Source of the DNA: Pelagophyceae sp. CCMP2097
Taxonomy: Eukaryota > Sar > Pelagophyceae
Assembly (NCBI GenBank): GCA_026770575.1
Contig: MU657168.1
Coordinates: 968,079 to 1,032,078 of the forward strand
DNA length: 64,000 nucleotides
Reading direction: 5' to 3'
In this document: positions 56,579 to 64,000 of the stretch, one piece after another
Position numbering within the stretch: the first letter of the stretch is position 1
How the letters are laid out: each line of letters begins with the position of its first letter
Made by a program: the position numbers and the translations under genes
The notes under the pieces: model-generated
What the model was told of the DNA's origin: nothing
Databases searched by the model: none
The model's input: only the letters and a program-made list of their open reading frames with translations

Positions 56579-57379
56579 TCAGGCAGTGCGCTTCGGCTGC
56601 CGACCCCTCGGCGCGTGCGGCCGTTTCTCCTCGTCGCGGTACATTTTCTTATACGCCTCGGGATCCACATGGTCCTTCATGAGCGTGAAAAACGCGCCGC
56701 CCGGCGATCGTCGGCTCTTGCCGTCGGCCGTCCGCAGCTACGAGAGGGGTCAGGGGTCGGCGCGGGCGGCGCAGTGGGACGCACGCCGCCGCGGCTCTCC
56801 TTTGTACGAGTCTGCTCGAGCAGCTTGAGCGCCAGCCTCGGGCCGAGCAAGATGACCTACGCCGGTGTTGCGGCCGCGGGGCGCCGGATCAGGGTATAGG
56901 CCCGGACGCGGCCTCTATGCCGCCTGCTCGACGAGCGCGCGTTTGGTCGGCGGCTCTTTAAGCTCGGCGACGAGCAAGTCGACGACGCGCCGCAGTTCGC
57001 CGGCGTCGCAGGCGCAGTCGTCGTCCGTCTCGCGCGTTCGCGTGTGCGCGTCGCGCGCGGAGGGGGCGGCGTCCAGTACCTCGCCCTCTTCTTCTTCGCC
57101 GTCCGAAGCATGTTTCTTCTTCGCAGACGCATGTTTCATCTTCTTCGAAGACGGCGCTGCCCGCGGCAGCGGTCCGCGTGCCGCGGGAAGGTCGCCGCCC
57201 CGCCGCTTGCCGGCGGTTTGCCCGGAAGCGTCGCGCGCGTCCGCGCGGCCGGCGACCTCTGCTTCGACCCGTCGCCCTTTTTCGACTTCTTCTTCGGGAG
57301 CCTCGTCCAGCGGCTCGTCGGCGGCGTCGTCGTCGAAATCCTCGCCAAGCAAGTCGGAGAGCTCTGAGGGCAGTCGCAT
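56579..57379 (-). CDS. PHAX: PHAX-like snRNA export adaptor
   Basis: Three exons (56924-57379, 56785-56856, 56579-56737) join to 228 aa. The N-terminal half is acidic and lysine-rich (LLGEDFDDDAADEP; SSKKMKHASAKKKHA, a likely nuclear localisation signal). The C-terminal half is the PHAX RNA-binding domain: RRVVDLLVAELKEPPTKRAL, VILLGPRLALKLLEQT, ESRGGLRTADGKSRRSPGGA. The GG..xxDGxxRRxPGG segment is diagnostic. PHAX bridges capped U snRNAs, the cap-binding complex and CRM1 for nuclear export. The first intron is best read as GC-AG (CAG|GCGGCA, 67 bp), which aligns the domain with one residue gap; a GT alternative removes three more residues. The second intron is 47 bp. Confidence 0.85.
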
Positions 57380-57745
57380 CGTCGCGACTCGGAGAATTTA
57401 TTTTGAAATCGTCTCCGAACGTTTCGCCAAATCCGCATTTCCAAAGACGGCTCGGGCGCTGTAGGAGGTCGTGCCCGAAGTGCGCCGAAGTGCGGCAGTC
57501 GGCAGTCAGTCACCAGCCCATTTTGAAAACACTGTTTCTTTCGGCGAAGCCAAGTCGCCGAAAAAAACACGAAAAGGAGCGGCCGCGACATTTATCTGGG
57601 TGCGCCGCACGCGCGCCGCCGTCGAGAGGCCTCAAGGCCGAGGCGCCGCCTCGGTCGCGTCGTGGGCGCGGACCGGTCGCCTCCCCCGTTGCGCCGGCGC
57701 GCCTCGCCGGGCGTTTGCACGTCGCTCGCTAAAGCTCGCCGTAGG
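57380..57745. promoter_or_regulatory. Likely bidirectional promoter (PHAX / FET-like)
   Basis: 366 bp between divergent ATGs; no ORF with support. It includes tracts such as GCCGAAAAAAACACGAAAAG. Confidence 0.5.
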
Positions 57746-58872
57746 ATGAGTTACGAGCGCGCGGCAGATGGCGAGGAGAAGTGCGGCGATTCGTGTTCGC
57801 CGAACTGCACGAACTCGCGCATCTATATCGCCAACCTTCCCAAGGGGGCGACCGTGCAGCAGATCGTTGACCTTGTGAGTCTCGCGCCGCCCGCCGCGCC
57901 TTTCCCGACGCCGCCTTGTAGTTCTGCGGCCTCGGCGTCGTGGCGCGCGAGCGGCCCAAGGGCCGCGGCGTCTTCCCGGACATGATGCCGTACCGCGTCA
58001 AGTTGTATGGCAACGACGACTGCCTCCTTCAGTGAGCCGCAAAGGGACGCCGCAAAGGGACGCCGCAAAGGGGCGCCGCAATTCAAAGGGGGGCGCGCCG
58101 TGCGGGGGGTGACGCGCAGTGCGGGGGTGGCGTACCGCAAAGGGGTGCCGACGCGCCCGCCTTAAAAGGTATGAGGACCCGAGCGCGGCGCACGCGGCCC
58201 CGTCGTTCTTCGACGGCCAAGAGTGCGTCGAGCGCCCCTGAGGTTGCCTCAGCCGACGCGCCCTGCCCCGTAGCATGTCCAACGCCAAGGGCGAGGCGTC
58301 GAAGCTCAAAGTCGAGCTCGCCGCGAAAAAGCCCAACCAAGGCCTCCCCGCCGAGCAGCCCGACAACGGCTACGGCAACAGCGGGAAAGGCGGCGGCGGC
58401 GGCAAGGGCGGCGGCGGTGGCTACGGCGGCGGCGGCGGCAAAGGCGGCGGCTACGACCAGGGCGGCGGCGGGCGCGGCGGAGGCTACGGCGACCGTGGCG
58501 GCGGTGGACGAGGGGGGGGCGGCGGCTACGACCAGGGCGGCGGCAAGGGCGGAGGCTACGGCGGCGGCGGCGGGGACTACGGCGGCAAGGGCGGCGGCGG
58601 CGGCGGCGGGGACTACGGCGGCAAGGGCGGCGGTGGCTACGGCGGCGGCGGCGACGGTGCGCACGCCTCGCGCGATTCTTTTGCTTCGTGCCCCGAATGC
58701 CCCTATGACAGGTGGGCGGAGCTACGAGCGCCGCGACGACCGCGGCGGCGGCGGCGACGACCGGCGCCGCGAAGAGCCCCGCCGCGACGACCGAGGCCGC
58801 GACGACCGAGGCGGTGGCGACCGCGACCGCCGCGAGCGCCGCTCCAGGTCGCGCGACCGCGACAGGCGCTAG
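57746..58872 (+). CDS. FUS/TAF15-like RRM protein with Gly-rich and RGG tail
   Basis: Five exons (57746-57874, 57922-58031, 58169-58222, 58274-58656, 58712-58872; introns 47, 137, 51 and 55 bp) give 278 aa. The RRM has RNP2 RIYIANLPKG; after the first junction comes FCGLGVVARERPKG, then VKLYGNDDCLLQYEDPSAAH across the second, and FFDGQDMSNAKG across the third. This order and spacing follow FUS/EWS/TAF15 (cabeza) RRMs. A roughly 100-residue Gly-rich segment (GGGGKGGGGGYGGGG, YDQGGG) follows, then an Arg/Asp-rich RGG-like tail (RSYERRDDRGGGGDDRRR). A RanBP2 zinc finger is absent. Likely a nuclear RNA-binding, condensate-prone protein; divergent from PHAX. Confidence 0.85.
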
Positions 58873-59338
58873 GGCCCTTGCCCAGGACGCGATCGCTGAG
58901 ATGGCCGCGGCGCACGCCTTCGCAGCACGCCGGCGCGGGACACCGCTCGATGCTTCCGACGAACTCGAGCCGCGTAACTCCTTCCCGCCTGCCCTCGACG
59001 AGGCTCCGCGCGGGGCCGCCCGTACCAGGACTTGGCCGCACGCAGTCAGGCCACCACGCCCCTGGAGGGGTCTGGATTCCTGAGACAAACGATCACGCAT
59101 ACGAAGATGGGCGATGCAGATACCGAGCCGGGATATAAATAAAACACCTCATGCCTCACCGAGCTCGTTCATCTGGCGAACACGCTGGGCTTTTCGAGCC
59201 TCGCACTCAGCGGTTCGCCATGTACCGAAGCGGCCGGCGTTCGCTGACCCCAAACTTTCGTTGGAAAATTCCAAGTTCTTTCCGAGAACAATTTCCGTCT
59301 CGATGAGATCGGTTGCGCCCCAAGGCTCGAGCCCGAGG
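58873..59338. other. Intergenic; 3' flank and upstream region
   Basis: The 3' flank of the RRM gene and the leader of the protease gene. AATAAA occurs near 59138 on the plus strand (ATATAAATAAAACACC), a plausible polyadenylation signal. No gene recognised. Confidence 0.5.
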
Positions 59339-62254
59339 ATGCGGCGGCTCCTCGCGGCGTCGCTCTGGGCGGCGGCGGCGGACGAGGGCGTCCATTTGCT
59401 GCGGCCAGCGCAGGGTCAAGACGACGTCCACGACGGCCTCGCGCTCCACGGCGGCGCGCCCGCGTCCCGCGCGACAGACATCGAGTGCGACGCGCGACGC
59501 GCGGCGCTGCGGCAGTACGTGCGCGAGTCGCGCCTCGACACGGCGCTGGCGCTGGCGCTCGGCCACGGCCGCAACGCGGCGCGGCCCGAGTGCGTGCGCG
59601 TGCACGCGGCCTACGGCGACGTCGTCGAGATCATCGGCACGCCAGTGGCGCGAGTCACGCGGCCCGCGGCGGCGGCGCGCGTCGAGCGGTTCATTGTGCT
59701 CGAGGAAATTCCTGCGCTCGACGCGGCCCCGGCGAACGTTTCGCTGCGCCTATTCGCGCCGGGCCTGCGCGCGGGTCGACGGTCCGTCGTGGGCTTTGAA
59801 CTCGACGGTTCATTTTACGCGAGCGACTCGCCCCTCTTCTGCCGCCGCAGTGTCGGCGAAGGCATGTTGTGCGACGGCGCCGGGCGCCGAAACGTCGCCT
59901 TGGAATCGCTCGCAGACGCGAAACGCGCGGCGCGGTCCGTGGTCGACTTTGTGCATGAACGTGCGGAGGACGATGCACCCCGTTTGACGGCCGTGAGCGC
60001 CCTGGGTCAAAAGACCGTGCTCATTATTCCCATCTGCTTCCGCGACGAGGCGGAAGCCTGCGCCGCCGCCTACGACAAGGAACTCGTCTCTTCACAGCAC
60101 GGAGGAAACCTCGAAAGCTACCTCGACGCGCTCGTCGAGAACGTGAGCGCTCATAAGGTGCCGCGTGGGCCTCGGACGGCGCTGCCTTAGGTGGGCGCGT
60201 TCCTCGGCGTTTCGAGCTTTGGCGGCTTTGGTTCTCTGGCGTCTACGATTACGCCGTTCGTCGTGCTCGAGTTTTGGGACCGCGGCGACTGCGGCAATCT
60301 CTTCGCAATTCGGACCTCTGGCCTCGCCTACAACCTCCTCGCTTTGCAAGGCGCTGCAGGACTGGGCTACGACGCTGCCGACTACGACTTGTACGTGGCA
60401 TTGATCCCGAACTGCGAAGACGCCTGGTGGGCCGGCTACGGCTTTTTGAAAACGGCCGGCATCGTGCTCAACCTCAGCGCGCGAGACTACGACGCCTCGC
60501 TGGCGCACGAACTTGCCCACAACTTTGGGGCGAAGCACGACTCTGCGGTGGCCGGCGGCGGCCGCGGTAAGGCGGCGTTTGCGGATGGAGACGAGTGGAT
60601 CGAGTACGGGAACCCATTCACGACCATGGGCAGCGCTCGACTCGCCGGTGCGGCGGAGGCGCAGTACATGGTCGCCGCGAAGATATTTTTTAAATGGGTC
60701 ACCGAGGCTCAAGTCGTCGAGGTCAAGCCGTACAACTTTGAAAGCGGTGATTGGGCGTGCGGCCACTGCGGGCCGTTTTCCCTACAGCCGCACGATTCGG
60801 GCGTCGCGGCCGGCCTCGCCGCGGTCCGCATTTCGACGACGGAATCGAAAGTGTTCTTCTTCTTAGAACACCGTTCCGTCGGCCTCGCCAATGCCGCAGT
60901 CTTCGTCTCCTCAGCGAGCGTCGACACCGAGGCCATCGACAACACCAGGCTTACCGACTGCACGCCCGAATCGGACAGCTGGGAAGACGCCGGCATCGTA
61001 AGAGCTTGGTGCCGCTTCCGCGTTGATACAACCAGAGACTCTTGACGGTGCGATCCGTAGGTCCCTGGCGCGTCGTGCACCATCGACCTCGCCGCCTCTG
61101 CCGAATTGGCCGGGGTCTATATGGTCGACATCTCCGTGACGTGGAACACTCAGGGGACAATGGACGTCGATCTCGCGCCGCACGTCGAGTTCGAGCCGTC
61201 CAGCGACCCGACGAACTCGATGAAGCCTTCGGGACGGCCGACGGCCGGCCCGAGTCCGTCGCCTATGACGTCGTCGCCGTCGGGATGGCCGACTGCACGC
61301 CCGAGTCAGCCACCGGCGACGGAACCCAGGACGGCGCCGTCGGGGCGGCCAACAGCCGTCCCGAGTCCGCCGCCTTCGACGGTGCCGACGGCGGATCCGA
61401 CGACTTTGAGTCCGACGTCGCCTTCGCCGTCGCGCGCGCCGACTGCGACGGCGCGGCCGACGCCGAAAGACTGCTCCGACTCATTAGCGTGGCACAAGCT
61501 CGGCGTCCCTTGGAAGGATTGCGCCTGGGTCGCCGCGTTTTCGACGGCGCGCTGCGACGTCAAGGGCGACGACGCAGTTTTCGCGTACGAGGCCTGCCGC
61601 GAGAGCTGCGGATGCACGCGGCCGCCGACGGCCGCGCCGACGGCCGCGCCGACGGCGCCGACGGCCGCGCCGTCGGCCGAGCCGACGCACGCGCCGACGG
61701 CCACGCCGTCGGCCGAGCCGACGCACGAGCCAACGGCCACGCCAGCGCTCAATCCGACGTCCGCGTGCGCCGACTCGGCGACGTGGTTCAAGGGCGGCCA
61801 ACCGAAGAAGCCGTGCGGTTGGATCGCCAAGGATGTGATGCGCTGCGACAGGGAGGACGCGGACGGCGTCTTAGCAACCGACGGCTGCGCCGCGACCTGT
61901 GGCACATGCACCAACGACGAGGGCACCGATGACGCCTGTGTTGACTCGGCGACGTGGTTCAAAGGCGGTCAACCGAAGAAGCCGTGCGGTTGGGTCGCCG
62001 AGGACGTGATGCGCTGCAACAGGGAGGACGCGGACGGCGTCTTAGCAACCGACGGCTGCGCCGCGACGTGTGGCACCTGCACCACCGATGTCCCCTGTGC
62101 CGACTCGGCTACGTGGTTCAAGGGCGGCCAGCCGAAGAAGCCGTGCGACTGGGTCGCGCAACACCCCGGCGACCGCTGCGCCAAGAAGGATCTCCTCGAG
62201 GTGCTCGCGTCCGATGCTTGCTCTAAGGCCTGCAGCACTTGCCCTTTTTCCTAG
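59339..62254 (+). CDS. Secreted M11 (gametolysin)-like metalloprotease with Cys-rich modules
   Basis: Exons 59339-60157, 60191-60997 and 61061-62254 (introns 33 and 63 bp) give 939 aa. An in-frame ATG at 59303 is an alternative; 59339 opens the signal peptide MRRLLAASLWAAAADEG. A propeptide-like region precedes the zinc site HELAHNFGAKHDS (HExxHxxGxxH), followed by YGNPFTTMGSARL, which fits the Met-turn of metzincins of the M11/M12 type. After a beta-rich domain come Pro/Thr linkers (PTAAPTAAPTAPTAAP) and four Cys modules. Three of these share CxDSATWFKGGQPKKPC and end GCAATCGTC, ShK-like modules common in stramenopile secreted proteins. Predicted role: extracellular or wall-associated proteolysis. 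Confidence 0.85.
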
Positions 62255-62646
62255 ATTTCGAACAACCTCACGGTGCTCGAGGACCACGTCTGCTGCCAAG
62301 CGTGCCTCTCCGGCGGAGTCTCCGAGTCTGCTGCCCTTTTCGGGGCCGCGATAAAGCCGACCTCAAGTGGCGCAAAGTTGTGGCTCTCAGGCCGCCTGCG
62401 GGGTTGGTCGTGGTCGCTATGCCCCCCCCTGCCCCCCGGGATGTCCGTGACATGATCAGCCTCGAAGAGGGCGCCTTGCAGGGGCGTGAACAAGAGCGTT
62501 TCCCCCAATATGTTGGACTTGATAAAGTCTTTATATGCCTCCTTACCTTGATTTTGACTTGATTTTGCCTCCGTATGTAATGTAGGAATCCTAATGTAAT
62601 AAAAATCACAGGATGTCCAGTCCCGGAGGACCTTCTCCTGGCCTAG
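62255..62646. other. 3' flank, no gene recognised
   Basis: GC-rich until about 62480, then abruptly AT-richer up to the retroelement remnant. TAATAAAAATC near 62597 may be a polyadenylation-type tract. Confidence 0.5.
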
Positions 62647-63144
62647 TCAGATCAACCAACTTAGCACGAATTTGATAGGTTTTAATTTAAATAAGAAACG
62701 ATAAATGAAAGTATCGACGAAATGGGGAGTATTCTCATGCATGATGAAGTCAACCTTAGCATGGATTGACAGAGAATCAAAAAGAGGAATCTTCTCACTT
62801 ATTCTGCTAAAACACTCCTCACGAGGTATAGCGTAAGTAGCACAATCTCCCAAAATATGATATATAGATTCCGTGTATCGCTGGCGACAGCACAGGGTGT
62901 ACGGAATGGACTTAGTTCGAGTGATGCGACCACTAGAATCGCTAGAATCTTTGACATTATGTCCTTTGCCCAGTGCCTCGAAGCAACTGAGGCGAAGCTT
63001 AGTTTTCAAAATTCGACCCTCACGAAGATCCCAGGAAGCGTGTGGGTTACGAAGAAGGTATGGGGCCGTACGGCAAGACGTTGACCACCTCATGAGTGTT
63101 TGGATTGTAACAGAAGCTGCTGACTGAGTTAAGAGTTTGTTCAT
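62647..63144 (-). mobile_element. Non-LTR retrotransposon remnant (3' end of reverse-transcriptase ORF)
   Basis: A 165-codon frame with the zinc-binding motif found at the C terminus of LINE-type ORF2 proteins: CCRQRYTESIYHILGDC (Cys-x-x..His..Cys), followed by REECFSRISEKIPLF. Upstream reverse transcriptase and endonuclease domains are absent. Composition is much more AT-rich than in the genes. It is a truncated, probably dead copy. Confidence 0.65.
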
Positions 63145-63251
63145 CTGTAGGAATTCCTAGATAGCATAAAATGTCGTGTGCCCTAGCTTTTGCAATTGCG
63201 GTACCGGAGATGTTCACACCAGCCTAGGTCGATCGCTAAGGATTCGGGGAA

Positions 63252-63450
63252 ATGAGGGATGTTCGGAGCTGGCTACGGCTCTGGGTTGGAGGTTCGAACA
63301 CGTATTATTCTGGCAAGTATCTTCGTTCTCACTGCACCGTCCATCTTCCTATTCGATCTCAGGCTTTCCGTGAGATCGTTCGGCTGGGCGCTGATTATGA
63401 TTCGAAGAACAGGATTCTCAACGGATTCTCTACCGAACTGCCGGTTCGAC
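63252..63450 (+). repeat. Dispersed ~200-bp repeat, copy B
   Basis: Second copy of the sequence at 11885-12088. A one-frame shift after GCSELATALGWRF moves the coding-like reading to YLRSHCTVHLPIRSQAFREI. Confidence 0.8.
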
Positions 63451-64000
63451 TGTTCTTGATATACTTGGGATCGCCAGAATTGATACTGACTTCCGAACGC
63501 AGTGCAACGCACATGCGTTTAACGAGACGGTGATCGGGGAGCCCTATAATGTGGTTACGAAACTTGAGGGCAGCCACTAGGGCACGTATTGCGAAGGTTC
63601 GGGCCCGGCTGGCAATCGCCCGCAGGGATCGAAATTCTGGCTATGTTGCGGGGTGGGTCCATACGCACTGGGGTGGTATATGGCCGGTCCTCTACGATTG
63701 CCGCGAGTGGCGCTTCAGACGAGCCAAAACAGACGTTCAGATTTTTAGTTTGAGCGTTTTTAAGAAACAATTTCTGGGGGACCGGGCATCATGGGACTCA
63801 GCGCGACGTCCCCTATCATCACTCCCAACAGAGCTAAACTCCAACCGACGAAACTCCGATTGCCAGAAAGTCCTCGGCGTCACTGGCGATACCTAGAGTG
63901 TATCAACCACGGTACGTTGAGGAATCATTACCAAGGGAAACTTCTCGAGTTCCTGGAAGGGCCGTTGGGTCTCGAAGCATGACCCAACGGCGGATTCATG
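63451..64000. other. Mobile-element debris or unique DNA, unresolved
   Basis: Continues the balanced-GC composition of the retroelement region. A frame at 63549-63896 contains VAGWVHTHWGGIWPVLYDC, but no family was recognised. Confidence 0.35.

Noticed and set aside
58083..59100. Long minus-strand Ala/Arg-rich ORFs
   Set aside because: Mirror image of the Gly-rich coding repeat of the FUS/TAF15-like gene; no independent signals.

Overview
The window is nuclear DNA of a GC-rich, intron-bearing eukaryote, most likely a stramenopile (heterokont) alga such as a pelagophyte. That placement is inference. It rests on very short spliceosomal introns (mostly 33-190 bp), a bipartite plastid presequence with an ASA-L cleavage site on a nucleoside diphosphate kinase, organelle-type 37-residue RNA-binding repeats, an M11-like protease carrying Cys-rich modules, GT61 and GH3 secretory enzymes, and about two-thirds G+C. 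Gene models were built by hand by joining exons at GT-AG (occasionally GC-AG) borders that restore frame and family homology.

Layout. 0.3-1.0 kb: an unidentified five-exon gene. 1.3-3.2 kb: a complete nine-exon KIN17 homologue. 3.4-4.4 kb: an EF-hand protein. 5.0-6.9 kb: three tandem hairpin repeats beside a TIR transposon that carries a PHD-finger ORF and a 585-bp assembly gap. 8.1-11.3 kb: a CH/SH3/CH/thioredoxin-fold adaptor and a PH-domain protein. 12.3-14.8 kb: an SDR gene head-to-head with a plastid NDK. 15.0-16.2 kb: a CBS-domain protein. 16.4-18.0 kb: gene-poor, with a truncated duplicate of the RCC1-gene 5' end and local repeats. 18.1-39.7 kb: one giant gene (about 7,150 codons) for a multi-C2, PDZ-like, ARM and IQ protein. 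40.0-45.6 kb: a small possibly myristoylated protein, an RCC1-repeat protein and a secreted GH3 beta-xylosidase-like enzyme. 45.7-50.0 kb: an SGNH hydrolase, an OPR-like protein and a PH-like/ankyrin protein. 50.3-50.65 kb: an AT-rich MITE-like element. 50.7-56.4 kb: a secreted methyltransferase, a GT61-like glycosyltransferase and an unidentified secretory protein. 56.6-58.9 kb: PHAX head-to-head with a FUS/TAF15-like RNA-binding protein. 59.3-62.3 kb: an M11-like metalloprotease with Cys-rich modules. 62.6-64 kb: retroelement debris.

Functional themes. RNA metabolism is represented by KIN17, PHAX, the FET-like RRM protein and the OPR-like protein. Membrane and cytoskeletal scaffolding is represented by the giant C2 protein, CH-SH3, PH, EF-hand and ankyrin genes. 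Secreted carbohydrate and protein processing is represented by GH3, SGNH, GT61, the lumenal methyltransferase and the M11-like protease. Many neighbours are divergent, with 130-370 bp between start codons, so bidirectional promoters are likely common. No CRISPR array, rRNA, bona fide tRNA or prokaryotic operon was seen.
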